Assembly (NCBI GenBank): GCA_040877545.1
Contig: JBBDNN010000075.1
Coordinates: forward strand, 9,118-73,117
Reading direction: 5' to 3'
From: Gracilimonas sp040877545
GTDB lineage: Bacteria > Bacteroidota > Rhodothermia > Balneolales > Balneolaceae
Length of the DNA stretch: 64,000 nt
Shown here one piece after another: positions 1 to 9,232 of this stretch (within the stretch, counting starts at the first letter, position 1; each line of letters opens with the position of its first letter). The position numbers were made by a program, and so were the translations under genes. The notes beneath the pieces are model-generated. The model worked only from the letters and a program-made list of their open reading frames with translations. It had not been told where the DNA came from and made no database searches.

Positions 1-1839
1 GATAAATTAAGGTTTTTCTTTTCCGGCCGAAGAACTTCTGATCAGGGATACTTATATGGTAGAAATATTGTACGCCCAATGGGGCACAGTAATGATTCCG
101 GCGAAATGATAAATGTAGATGGAAGACAAGTATACGTGCCTCAGCTGGGGGATAGTGCTTACCAGGCTATGAATTGGAGTGAGCAAAATACGCTGCAATT
201 CAAGCTTACATCATATCACATAAGTGGAAATAAGTTTTCCGTAAATGCGCTTTATCAAAATGATCAGGGGCAAAATTACAACCATTTATATCGATATAAT
301 CCTGATGGAACCCCCACAAATTTTGGAGAATCCATTACCCTAAATGTAATGGATAGTTATTCCTTTAATTCTAAAACGTTTGCAAATCTGAAGGCTTCCT
401 ATTTTATAAACCGAAGTGAATCGTATTTGTATGAAGATCCTTTGGATGCAAGGTATCCGCGAGACGATGCCCAGAATTTTTTAGGTGGAAATTTTTCTTT
501 TTTCAGAGGAGGGGCCATAATGGATCATTTTAGCCGGGAGACAAAAACCTTTGTTGGAGTTATTGATGTAACCAGCCAGGTGAATCGACGCCACATGTTT
601 AAAACAGGTGCTCAAGCCAAACTTCACAATATCAATCTTAGAAATTTTGAAGTTAAAAATAATTCTTCCACAGGCTTTGACGCGGAAATACCCCCGGTTG
701 GTACACCAGATCATGTTTATTACGATGAACAACCCATCGAACTAAGCGCCTATATTCAAGACAAAATGGAGTTTGATTATATGGTGGTCAATCTCGGCAT
801 CAGGTTTGATTATTTTGACGCCAACAGTCAGATTCCTGAAGATTACGAGCGCCCTGCAAATTCACCCAGAATTGAAACTGAGCCTAACTGGCAACTGTCT
901 CCCCGCATTGGGATTGCATATCCTATCACAGAAAGTGGAGTGGTCCATGTTTCCTACGGCCATTTTTTCCAGATCCCTTCCTTCCAGTATTTATATACTA
1001 ATCCTGATTACACTTATGATCCTGAAGTAGGACTGGGACGTGTTTTTGGCAACCCGAACCTGAAGCCTCAGCAAACTATATCCTACGAAACAGGTTTACA
1101 ACAAGGCTTTAATGATATAATAGCATTAACTGCCACCGTGTATTATAAAGATATTAGAAATTTGCTCGGAACACGGATTGAAACCATAGCACCCGGAGTA
1201 GATGAACCTTTTCCTCTTTCCAAGTATGGGCGATACATAAACCGGGATTACGGCCAATCAAAAGGAGTAATTTTAGCCCTCGAAAAGCGTATGGACCGAG
1301 GATATAGTTTTAATATTAATTATTCCCTGCAATTTGCATCCGGAAATGCGAGTGATCCTGAATCCCGCTTATTAGATGAGCAAGCAGGGGTGGAAACAGA
1401 AAAACAATTGGTTCCTTTAGATTGGGACCGCCGGCACCAGCTTAAAGCCAGTTTGAGTTTACTGACTTTCCAAAATTGGGTAATTACTATGCAGGGAGAG
1501 TTTGGCTCCGGCTTACCATATACCCCATCCATTGCAAACGAGCGAATAGCCCTGGAAAATTCAGATCGAAAACCGGGATTCTCCAATTTTGATTTATATG
1601 CCTCAAAAAGTTTTGAGCTTTCAACAAACCTGAATGGTTCCCTTTTTATTAGAGCATATAACCTCTTCGATACACAGAACGAAGTGGAGGTGTACAACGA
1701 CACCGGCCGCGCATTTCCAAACCTGAGATATTACTCCGGACAATCACAGGGTTTAAATACTAAAGAAGAATATCTGTCGCGACCGGATTTTTATTCATCC
1801 CCAAGGAGAGCAACCATTGGTTTTAATATTAGCTTCTAA
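1..1839 (+). CDS. TonB-dependent outer-membrane receptor, 5' end outside window
   Basis: The frame is open from base 1, so the start codon, signal peptide and plug lie upstream; the ATG at 79 is only the first internal Met. The visible 613 residues are beta-barrel strands typical of TonB-dependent receptors: alternating aromatic/polar stretches, the segment 'GRVFGNPNLKPQQTISYETG' (the NPNLKPE-type signature of the barrel), and a final strand ending in Phe (GFNISF), as expected for BAM-inserted barrels. It should move a ligand across the outer membrane with TonB energy. The next gene begins 7 nt after its stop, and the following genes (sorting-domain protein, PorV-like barrel, sugar ABC importer, GH130 enzymes) suggest an oligosaccharide ligand. 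That substrate is inferred from context, not from residues. Confidence 0.88.
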   Translation, partial: DKLRFFFSGRRTSDQGYLYGRNIVRPMGHSNDSGEMINVDGRQVYVPQLGDSAYQAMNWSEQNTLQFKLTSYHISGNKFSVNALYQNDQGQNYNHLYRYNPDGTPTNFGESITLNVMDSYSFNSKTFANLKASYFINRSESYLYEDPLDARYPRDDAQNFLGGNFSFFRGGAIMDHFSRETKTFVGVIDVTSQVNRRHMFKTGAQAKLHNINLRNFEVKNNSSTGFDAEIPPVGTPDHVYYDEQPIELSAYIQDKMEFDYMVVNLGIRFDYFDANSQIPEDYERPANSPRIETEPNWQLSPRIGIAYPITESGVVHVSYGHFFQIPSFQYLYTNPDYTYDPEVGLGRVFGNPNLKPQQTISYETGLQQGFNDIIALTATVYYKDIRNLLGTRIETIAPGVDEPFPLSKYGRYINRDYGQSKGVILALEKRMDRGYSFNINYSLQFASGNASDPESRLLDEQAGVETEKQLVPLDWDRRHQLKASLSLLTFQNWVITMQGEFGSGLPYTPSIANERIALENSDRKPGFSNFDLYASKSFELSTNLNGSLFIRAYNLFDTQNEVEVYNDTGRAFPNLRYYSGQSQGLNTKEEYLSRPDFYSSPRRATIGFNISF

Positions 1840-1846
1840 TAAAAAT

Positions 1847-4800
1847 ATGATAGTAGTAAAAAGTTTAAAGCCGAATTTGAAGTATAATTTCCTGATCGCA
1901 ACGGGATTATTATTGATGGTTTCAACCTTTAATTTTTCTGCCTTAGCACAGGAAGATGAAGATCATGGCAGTAACCGCTGGACGCAGTGGGGTATAATGG
2001 ATGGTAACCGGGTTCGTACTCTTTACTCTAACCACGGTGAAATTGCCCGCTGGCCAGATCAACCCTCCGGCGAGTGGCCAAAGGGAAGTGGTCATTCCTA
2101 TGTGGATGGAGTTGCGTTTATTGTATCAGCCAAGACTAAAGATGCTCAGGGCACTACTATTACGCCTATGAGTACCAACTATCGTGAGTTTATAGATCGT
2201 GACCCTGTTTCCAAAATACCATGGGGATTTGCTCCTTTGGTAGGATTCTCAAATCCTTTTCAAAATTTTCCAGCACGCAGCGATGATGAAACTACCTGGC
2301 CGCAAGCCTGGCCCGACCGGCCGATTGATTGGGCAGGTCAATGGAACGGCTGGTTTGGCAAAGGCGTAAAGAATGCAGATCTCGAAACCTATTTTGTTTT
2401 TGATGATGCCGAAGACAGAGAGTGGATACAGCCACCACATGAGTTTTATCCTTGTCCCGGCGAGGAAGGCCGCGGTGGAATGGGGCTGGAAGTTAGAGCG
2501 AGGGGTTTTCAATGGAATCATCCACTTGCACAGGATGTGATTTTTTGGCTGTATGAAATTGAAAATGAATGCGAAGTGGATTACGAAGAAATGTATTTCG
2601 CCCAGTATATCGATTGGGGTATTGGCGGAACAGACGATTCCGGAGATGATGAAGGAGCTTATGATACGGAACTGGATATAGCTTTTGCATGGGATTATGA
2701 TGGAACAGGCTCACCGGGTTTATGGGGGCCTGTTGGCACCGCCGGTTATGCTTTCCTCGAATCGCCGGGAAATTTTACAGATGGAGTGGATAATGATGAA
2801 GACGGAATTACTGATGAAACCAGGTCGGGCGGAGCAGGACAACTTATTGAAGGCCAGGACAACATCGAGAGTTATGTGAATACCAATTATGACCGGGATC
2901 GTTTCGAAATTTTTTATCTGCCCCTTGAACAGATGCCAGCTTATCAGGCCGGAGTTTGGTGGACTGGAGATGAAGACATGGACTGGAGAGTCTATTCCGA
3001 TCTAAATGAAAATGAGCAATGGGATCCTGGAGAGCCATTAAATGATGATGTCGGGATTGACGGCCTGGGCCCCAATCACCCCAACTATCCCGGACGAGAT
3101 GAGGGCGAAGGAAACGGAAGGCCTGATGAAGGAGAACCAAATTTTGACGGGCTGGATAAAGATGAATCCGATCAAATAGGCCTTACAGGGTTTCAGGTTT
3201 TTGATGTTCATCAATATGAATTGATTAATGACGAGGAAAACTTCAGGCTGTTTTCCGAGGCACTTCCGCCCATTGATGATATTGTACTTGAAGGCGGGAG
3301 AAATTTAGGGATGTTTTTTGCTTCAGGGCCTTTCCCCTTAGCGGCGGGACAAACCGAGCGTTTTTCTATGGCACTGATTTTTGCAGAGAAAGATTTTAAT
3401 GATCCCCGAAACATTCAGAACTCTTCTCTGGCTCGTAAAAAGGAAACTGTACAGCAGATTTACAATGCTGATTATCAATTTGCACAACCTCCTAATAAAT
3501 CAAACCTGACAGTAATTCCCGGAGATGGACAAGTAACCTTGTTTTGGGATGACCTCGCTGAGCTGTCATATGATCCCTTTTTGGGCGAATATGATTTTGA
3601 AGGATATATGATTTACCGGTCTACTGAGCCTAATTTTGAAGAAAACCTGGATATCACAGATGCCTATGGAAATACTATCTATCAGAAACCATTAGCACAA
3701 TTTGACTTAAGAAATAATATCAGGGGCTTGCATCCTGTAACCGTAAACGGAGTGCAGTTTAATCTTGGTAATGATTCAGGACTTCGTCACAGTTATATAG
3801 ATACGGATGTAATTAATGGGAAAACCTATTATTACGCTTTAGTGCCTTATGACCGGGGCTTTTTGGAGATAGATGGTGACAGTAATTTTGTCACAGATAT
3901 AAACGGGCAGGTTCGCGGTATTTCTCCGAGTACAGCCTCAGCCGTCATTAAAAATGATGTTGCCGGTAATATTAGCATTGATGTAAATACCGGAGTTGCA
4001 ACCCCACGTGCACCGGCCGCCGGTTATATAGCCCCCGAAGTGGATGTTCTGAAAGAAAATTTAATCGGTACCGGCATCATCGGCGTAGATGTTTTGGCTG
4101 CTACCGCCGTAAAAAGTAACAAAGAATACAGCCTTACATTTGAGAATGATTCGGTCTGGCAAACAGAGATTAATCCGGTTGTTGTTTTAAAAACTCCTGA
4201 TCAGGATGAGCCTTTATTTTCAGGATCATTGGAAGAAGGAAAAATACAGGTTCCGTTTATAGATGGATTCGCCATTGATATTGAAGGGCCCACTGAGATT
4301 ACCATAAATGAAGAATCTATTGCTTATGAAGGCGAGGGTGGTAACTATAACCCGATTATTGAACCCGCTTCAAACAGCAGCCTTTTTTCATCTCGCTTTA
4401 TTCCATATCCCGCTGATTTCGAGGTAAATTTCACCCCCGAAATCGCGGATACTTCAATGCGTGTGGCTTTCGGGATGAACGAAATACCTACCCCTTTTTA
4501 TATCGAAAATACCACAGCGGGTGAAAGAGTTCATTTTTCAATTATCGAAGATGTTGATGGCAAAAGAAACGGAGAATACGACCACGGCGAATTGATTGTG
4601 ATCATAATGGGAACTGAACCTGACAGTGAACCTCAGTTTGCCGGCGGCGAATGGCAGGCAAGTTGGTCTATCAGATTGCTTGAACCTGATCCGATACTTC
4701 AGCCCGGTGTAGACCCAGTTCTTCCAAGTCCGGGATCATCACTCAAGTTTAGCATTCATAAGCCGTTCCAAAATTCAGATGAGTTTAATTTCGTCATGAA

Positions 4801-5152
4801 AGGTGGTGAATTTAACAGTGAACAGGCTAAGTCTTCGCTTGAGAATATTTTTGTAGTCCCCAATCCTTATGTGGCTACCAGCGATTATGAACCTCAAAAT
4901 ACCTACCGGTCGGGCCGGGGAGAGCGAAGAATTTACTTTATGAATCTGCCTCCGAAATGCACCATCCGGATTTATACCATTAATGGAGAACTTGTACAAA
5001 CGCTTGAACACAATGAAAGTATTGACAACGGACAGGAAGCCTGGGATTTAACAACAAAAGACGGAATGAATCTCGCCTATGGCGTTTACCTATTCAATGT
5101 GGAAGCTAAAGGTGTAGGCAGCCACAACGGAAGATTTGCAGTAATTAAATAA
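1847..5152 (+). CDS. Large secreted protein with C-terminal sorting-type domain
   Basis: I place the start at ATG 1847 rather than the upstream in-frame codon at 1817, because 1847 gives a clean signal peptide (basic start, hydrophobic core, cut after SALAQ) and avoids overlap with the receptor gene. The mature protein of about 1070 residues has acidic Asp-rich loops (DGVDNDEDGITDE and similar, possibly Ca-binding), a fibronectin-III-like stretch near residues 560-690, and a C-terminal 90-residue domain beginning at VPNPYV with the pattern IRIYTINGELVQTL...YGVYLFNVEA. That pattern matches FlgD-like/type IX secretion CTDs. It is therefore probably exported to the surface and may bind or organise glycan together with the upstream receptor. 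No catalytic motif was recognised, so the molecular role is unknown. Confidence 0.8.
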   Translation: MIVVKSLKPNLKYNFLIATGLLLMVSTFNFSALAQEDEDHGSNRWTQWGIMDGNRVRTLYSNHGEIARWPDQPSGEWPKGSGHSYVDGVAFIVSAKTKDAQGTTITPMSTNYREFIDRDPVSKIPWGFAPLVGFSNPFQNFPARSDDETTWPQAWPDRPIDWAGQWNGWFGKGVKNADLETYFVFDDAEDREWIQPPHEFYPCPGEEGRGGMGLEVRARGFQWNHPLAQDVIFWLYEIENECEVDYEEMYFAQYIDWGIGGTDDSGDDEGAYDTELDIAFAWDYDGTGSPGLWGPVGTAGYAFLESPGNFTDGVDNDEDGITDETRSGGAGQLIEGQDNIESYVNTNYDRDRFEIFYLPLEQMPAYQAGVWWTGDEDMDWRVYSDLNENEQWDPGEPLNDDVGIDGLGPNHPNYPGRDEGEGNGRPDEGEPNFDGLDKDESDQIGLTGFQVFDVHQYELINDEENFRLFSEALPPIDDIVLEGGRNLGMFFASGPFPLAAGQTERFSMALIFAEKDFNDPRNIQNSSLARKKETVQQIYNADYQFAQPPNKSNLTVIPGDGQVTLFWDDLAELSYDPFLGEYDFEGYMIYRSTEPNFEENLDITDAYGNTIYQKPLAQFDLRNNIRGLHPVTVNGVQFNLGNDSGLRHSYIDTDVINGKTYYYALVPYDRGFLEIDGDSNFVTDINGQVRGISPSTASAVIKNDVAGNISIDVNTGVATPRAPAAGYIAPEVDVLKENLIGTGIIGVDVLAATAVKSNKEYSLTFENDSVWQTEINPVVVLKTPDQDEPLFSGSLEEGKIQVPFIDGFAIDIEGPTEITINEESIAYEGEGGNYNPIIEPASNSSLFSSRFIPYPADFEVNFTPEIADTSMRVAFGMNEIPTPFYIENTTAGERVHFSIIEDVDGKRNGEYDHGELIVIIMGTEPDSEPQFAGGEWQASWSIRLLEPDPILQPGVDPVLPSPGSSLKFSIHKPFQNSDEFNFVMKGGEFNSEQAKSSLENIFVVPNPYVATSDYEPQNTYRSGRGERRIYFMNLPPKCTIRIYTINGELVQTLEHNESIDNGQEAWDLTTKDGMNLAYGVYLFNVEAKGVGSHNGRFAVIK

Positions 5153-5161
5153 GATAGCAGT

Positions 5162-6190
5162 ATGAAAAAAGTGACTATATATTTCCTGTTAGTATTTTTA
5201 TTGGGATTTTCTGCTGCCGAGCTTAAAGCACAGCGGGTTTCCAAAGCGGGAACTACGGCTGCTGAGTTTCTGAAAATCGGTGTGGGTTCCAGGGCAACCA
5301 GTATGGGCGGAGCTTTTGTGGCTGTCTCGGATGATGCTTCGGCATTATTTTGGAATCCGGCTGGTATTGCAGGACTCGAAAAAAATGAAATTCTTACCTC
5401 GCACAGCCGGTGGATTGGAGATATGGATTTCAATTATGCGGGCGCTGCATTTAAATTTGATAAAATCGGACATGTAGGGTTTTCCCTGACGATGTTAAGT
5501 GTTCCCGAAATGCTGGTTAGAACCGAAGAATTCCAGGAAGGAACCGGGGAAACTTTTGATGCTGCCGATCTTTCCGTTGGAGTAACCTATGCAGGAAATG
5601 TGGGAGAACGGTTTAGCATAGGAGGAACTGTGAAATATATTCAGCAGCGAATTTGGCACACTAAAGCACAAGCCTTTGCAATAGACATCGGCACAAAATT
5701 CAAAACAGATTTTATGGGTGGATTGGTGATAGGTGCCACAATATTTAACTTCGGAACTGATCTGCAAATGCAAGGCCGGGATTTGAGAACTTTTGTTGAT
5801 CCGGATCCAACAAGTGATGGTAATAATGATCAAATTCCTGTGAACCTGGAAACAGATGAATGGAATCTGCCTTTGAATTTTCAATTTGGTATTTCACTGA
5901 AACCACTAAATACCCGGATGCATAGCCTGCTGATCGCGGTTGATGCTCTTCATCCGAGTTCCAACTATGAAAGTTTGAATGTTGGTGGTGAATATGGTTT
6001 CCAAAACAGGGTATTTTTACGTGGGGGGTATGAAGCACTATTTCTGGAAGAGGTAGAAGCAGGATTAAATGGGGGATTAGGTGTTCATCAAATGCTATTT
6101 AATGGAGTTTTGTCAAAATTGAGTTATGGTTATAAAAGTGCCGGCCGTTTGGGAAATATTCACAGCTTGTCATTTGAGCTAATCTTTTAA
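5162..6190 (+). CDS. PorV/PorQ-family outer-membrane barrel protein
   Basis: A 342-residue protein with a signal peptide (cut near ELKAQ) followed by the family hallmark AAEFLKIGVGSRATSMGGAF and DDASALFWNPAGIAGL, which is the PorV/UPF0164 N-terminal signature of a FadL-like fold. The C-terminus ends in an amphipathic strand (SLSFELIF). In type IX secretion PorV shuttles CTD-bearing cargo at the outer membrane. Here the gene starts 9 nt after the CTD-type secreted protein, so a dedicated partnership with that cargo is the natural inference. The start ATG 5162 is well supported by the signal peptide. Confidence 0.86.
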   Translation: MKKVTIYFLLVFLLGFSAAELKAQRVSKAGTTAAEFLKIGVGSRATSMGGAFVAVSDDASALFWNPAGIAGLEKNEILTSHSRWIGDMDFNYAGAAFKFDKIGHVGFSLTMLSVPEMLVRTEEFQEGTGETFDAADLSVGVTYAGNVGERFSIGGTVKYIQQRIWHTKAQAFAIDIGTKFKTDFMGGLVIGATIFNFGTDLQMQGRDLRTFVDPDPTSDGNNDQIPVNLETDEWNLPLNFQFGISLKPLNTRMHSLLIAVDALHPSSNYESLNVGGEYGFQNRVFLRGGYEALFLEEVEAGLNGGLGVHQMLFNGVLSKLSYGYKSAGRLGNIHSLSFELIF

Positions 6191-6191
6191 G

Positions 6192-7538
6192 TTGAAATAT
6201 ATTTTTTCACATATCAATAAAAGAAGATTTTCTTTGTCTTTTTTGATGCTGGCAGGTTTCTGTTTTTGTATGGTTATCATGGGTTGTGCAAAAGCGGAAA
6301 ACTCTGACTATGTCCAGGAAGAAGAAATAAAGACCATTACCTATTGGTCGGCTCCCAATCCACAGGAATATGCGCTGGCTCAGGAAATTGTAGCAGAATG
6401 GAACAAAAATCACCCAAAAATTCAAGTGAAATTACAGGCCTTACCGGCTGGCTCGTCAAGCGAGGAAGTGCTGCTTTCTGCTATGGTTGCAGGAACTACA
6501 CCGGATGTATGTTCGAATATCTGGCCGGGCATTACCAACGATTTTATTCGGGCAGAAGGCTTATATCCTCTCGACTCTTTTGATGACTTTGAGGAAATAA
6601 TGATTGAACGAGTTCCCGAAGAGGTATTGCAAAGTGTAAAAGCTGCCGATGGCCACACTTATCAAATTCCCTGGAAAACAAATCCTGTTATGATACAATA
6701 CAATGTGGGAATGTTTGAAGAGGCCGGCGTAATGGAATTCCCTAAAACCTACTCTGAATTTTTTGCGGCCGCTGAAAAAATAACCAGGGATTCCAATGGC
6801 GATGGTCGGATTGACCAATGGATGGGTTACCGGGATATCCGTCCTGTTTGGTGGCAACGCTACTATGATTATTACACCAGTTACATAACTGCATCCGGCG
6901 GTGCCACTCTTTTTGACCGGGAGGAATTGGCTATTGATGAAAAAGCCTCCACACAGGTTTTTTCTTTTTTCAAAACCATTTATGACGAGAACTACTTTCC
7001 AAGATCAACGTTGCAGGGTAATGCTTTTTTGCATGGAATTATAGCACTGGAATTTACTGGTCCCTGGAATATTGCTTATCTGGAAAATAATGCACCGGCA
7101 TCTCTGAAATATGATTTTGCCCCCGTTCCGGTACCTGATGATTATTCTGGGGAAACCTACACCTACGGAGATCATAAAAATATTGCCATCTTCTCGAATA
7201 CCAAACATCCTGAAGAAAGCTGGGAGTTCGTAAAATATCTGACTACCAAAGAAGCCGACTTTAAACTTATGACTTTCGCCAAACAGATTCCCATGCGAAA
7301 GAACCTGCTTACTGATGCGGCTTTTCACCAATTTTTTCAGGAAAATCCAAAGCTGGCCAGGTTTGCTGAACAAGCTGCTTTTACCCGTGGAGTGGATGGG
7401 GTACGGGATTTTAAAGAAGTATTGGATGCTGTAGGCCGGTATTATGAAAAATCATCTGTATATGGAGTGCTTTCGCCTCAGCAGGCTACGCAGGAAATGA
7501 TAGAAGCCATTCGGGTGATACGGGAGTGGAATAAGTAA
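6192..7538 (+). CDS. Sugar ABC transporter substrate-binding lipoprotein
   Basis: Family-1 extracellular solute-binding protein of about 448 residues. The likely start is TTG 6192, one base after the previous stop region, because it supplies a basic n-region (HINKRRFS) ahead of the hydrophobic stretch; the alternative ATG 6246 leaves an almost uncharged start. The lipobox VIMGC puts the acylated Cys at residue 32. The mature part has the usual features: ITYWSAPNP at the start, LLSAMVAGTTPDVCSN, and the hinge-side motif ALEFTGPWNIAYLE. It overlaps the permease gene by one base (7538), which supports translational coupling. Substrate is probably a mono- or oligosaccharide from the mannoside pathway suggested by the GH130 genes downstream. 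Confidence 0.88.
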   Translation: MKYIFSHINKRRFSLSFLMLAGFCFCMVIMGCAKAENSDYVQEEEIKTITYWSAPNPQEYALAQEIVAEWNKNHPKIQVKLQALPAGSSSEEVLLSAMVAGTTPDVCSNIWPGITNDFIRAEGLYPLDSFDDFEEIMIERVPEEVLQSVKAADGHTYQIPWKTNPVMIQYNVGMFEEAGVMEFPKTYSEFFAAAEKITRDSNGDGRIDQWMGYRDIRPVWWQRYYDYYTSYITASGGATLFDREELAIDEKASTQVFSFFKTIYDENYFPRSTLQGNAFLHGIIALEFTGPWNIAYLENNAPASLKYDFAPVPVPDDYSGETYTYGDHKNIAIFSNTKHPEESWEFVKYLTTKEADFKLMTFAKQIPMRKNLLTDAAFHQFFQENPKLARFAEQAAFTRGVDGVRDFKEVLDAVGRYYEKSSVYGVLSPQQATQEMIEAIRVIREWNK

Positions 7539-8410
7539 TGAAAGAATTGTTCAAGAAAATTAATCCCGGGGTATTACTAAGTGTTCCGTATCTCGTGCAC
7601 TTAATGCTCTTTTTTGTATATCCCGTAGTGTTTTCGCTTATACTTATTTTTCATCGCTGGGATATTGTAACACCCATGGAATTTGTTGGGTTAAAAAATT
7701 TCGAACGGATATTTCTGGATGAAGTTTTCCTGCAATCAATTATAAATACAGGTGTTTTTCTTGTACTTCACATCCCCTTGCAAATTATCATTGCACTATT
7801 CTTTGCAGTTTTACTGAGTGAAAAGATATTTGCCCGCGGGTTTTTCCGAACCCTCTACTTTTTACCTGTTGTCGTTTCCGGAGTTGTGGTAACAATTATT
7901 TTTCAACAACTTTTTTCTTACGATGACGGCCTTATTAATAAGCTGTTTGCCGTCATTAACCTGCCTCACATTCCCTGGCTGGTTTCCGAAAATTGGGCGA
8001 TGCCTTCAATTGCCTTAATGGCTACCTGGAAGAATGTGGGACTGTATATCATTTTATTTATGGCTGGATTGCAAAGTATTCCAAATGAACTCTATGAAGC
8101 AGCCCGCCTGGATGGCACCAATACCTGGCAACGCTTCTATCATATTACTTTGCCGATGCTAAATCCCACCATGGTAACGGTAATAGTATTGTCAGTGATC
8201 GGTGGTTTTTCCTTATTTATCGAACCTTATGTAATGACCGGGGGCGGACCAATGAATTCCACACTATCGGCAGTATTATACATTTATAATCAGGCCTTTG
8301 ATTTTGCCCATATGGGATATGCAGCAACTCTGGGACTCTTTTTTGCCGCCATCATATTTACAGTAGTGGCCCTCCAAAAGCGTTTTGTTGAAACGGAGTT
8401 GTACCAATGA
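7538..8410 (+). CDS. Sugar ABC transporter permease, MalF/UgpA type
   Basis: A 290-residue inner-membrane permease with six predicted hydrophobic segments and the cytoplasmic EAA loop YEAARLDGTNTWQRFYHITLP (near residues 186-206), which docks the ATPase. It pairs with the MalG-type permease whose ATG (8407) overlaps this stop by four bases. Together with the upstream binding lipoprotein it forms the membrane part of a CUT1-type importer. No ATP-binding subunit is encoded in the visible cluster, so a shared ATPase elsewhere in the genome must energise it. Confidence 0.92.
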   Translation: MKELFKKINPGVLLSVPYLVHLMLFFVYPVVFSLILIFHRWDIVTPMEFVGLKNFERIFLDEVFLQSIINTGVFLVLHIPLQIIIALFFAVLLSEKIFARGFFRTLYFLPVVVSGVVVTIIFQQLFSYDDGLINKLFAVINLPHIPWLVSENWAMPSIALMATWKNVGLYIILFMAGLQSIPNELYEAARLDGTNTWQRFYHITLPMLNPTMVTVIVLSVIGGFSLFIEPYVMTGGGPMNSTLSAVLYIYNQAFDFAHMGYAATLGLFFAAIIFTVVALQKRFVETELYQ

Positions 8411-9222
8411 ACATGAAGAAAACGAGCCTGTACTTATCATTATTTATTGGAGCACTGGTGTTTGCTTATCCATTTATCTGGATGATCTTCAGCACGTTTA
8501 AGCCGGATGGAGAAATTGGGAATATTCAACTTCTTCCCATTGAATGGACTTTGCTTAATTATGAAATGGTTCTGAATCGAATCCCAATAGGAAAGGGTTT
8601 TATTAATAGCTTGATAGTTACCTGCCTGGTCACGATTTCTGTAGTAATTTTTGGTTCTATTACCGGATATGCGCTGTCAAGATTAAAATGGAAGGGCAGG
8701 GATACTTTATTCTCCATCAGTTTATTGACGATGATGATTCCTTTCCAGATTACCCTGATTCCCACCTATATTTTAATTGTGAAATTTGGCCTCACTGATA
8801 ATCTTGCGGGGCTGATAATTCCTGCTATGGTTACTGCTTTCTCTATTCTGTTATTCCGGCAAAGCTTTCTCACAATTCCACAGGATTTAATCGACGCCGC
8901 CCGCCTGGATGGATGTTCTGAGCTGGGTATTTTATTCCGTGTGATTTTCCCTCTTTCAAAACCTGCATTAGTTACGGTAGCCATTTTGACATTTGTAGCA
9001 AATTGGAATGAAGTGCTGTGGCCGCTTATAGTAATACGAGATCAGGATTTAATGACCATGCCACAGATGGTAGCCCTTTTTGCCGTAGGCGGCGGGGCTG
9101 ATGCAAGTGTTGGAGCCCAACTGGCCTCTGCTCTTTTATTAGCGATTCCGGTGGTGATAGCCTACCTGATTTTCCAAAAACACTTTATAAAAAGCCTGGC
9201 ATCAACTGGTTTAAAAAGCTAA
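8407..9222 (+). CDS. Sugar ABC transporter permease, MalG/UgpE type
   Basis: A 271-residue permease with six hydrophobic segments. The EAA loop IDAARLDGCSELGILFRVIF lies near residues 162-181, and the C-terminus KSLASTGLKS is the classic ending of MalG-type subunits. The N-terminal region has PFIWMIFSTFKPDGEI, another family feature. The four-base overlap with the preceding permease indicates coupled translation. It completes the permease heterodimer; the next gene follows after 10 nt, so the operon continues. Confidence 0.92.
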   Translation: MNMKKTSLYLSLFIGALVFAYPFIWMIFSTFKPDGEIGNIQLLPIEWTLLNYEMVLNRIPIGKGFINSLIVTCLVTISVVIFGSITGYALSRLKWKGRDTLFSISLLTMMIPFQITLIPTYILIVKFGLTDNLAGLIIPAMVTAFSILLFRQSFLTIPQDLIDAARLDGCSELGILFRVIFPLSKPALVTVAILTFVANWNEVLWPLIVIRDQDLMTMPQMVALFAVGGGADASVGAQLASALLLAIPVVIAYLIFQKHFIKSLASTGLKS

Positions 9223-9232
9223 AAAATTTGAA

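Noticed and set aside
1817..1846. Upstream in-frame start of the sorting-domain protein
   Set aside because: It would overlap the receptor gene and place ten extra residues before a complete signal peptide beginning at 1847.
2249..2714. Minus-strand frames inside the secreted protein gene
   Set aside because: Fully inside a well-supported plus-strand gene, no signal or domain.
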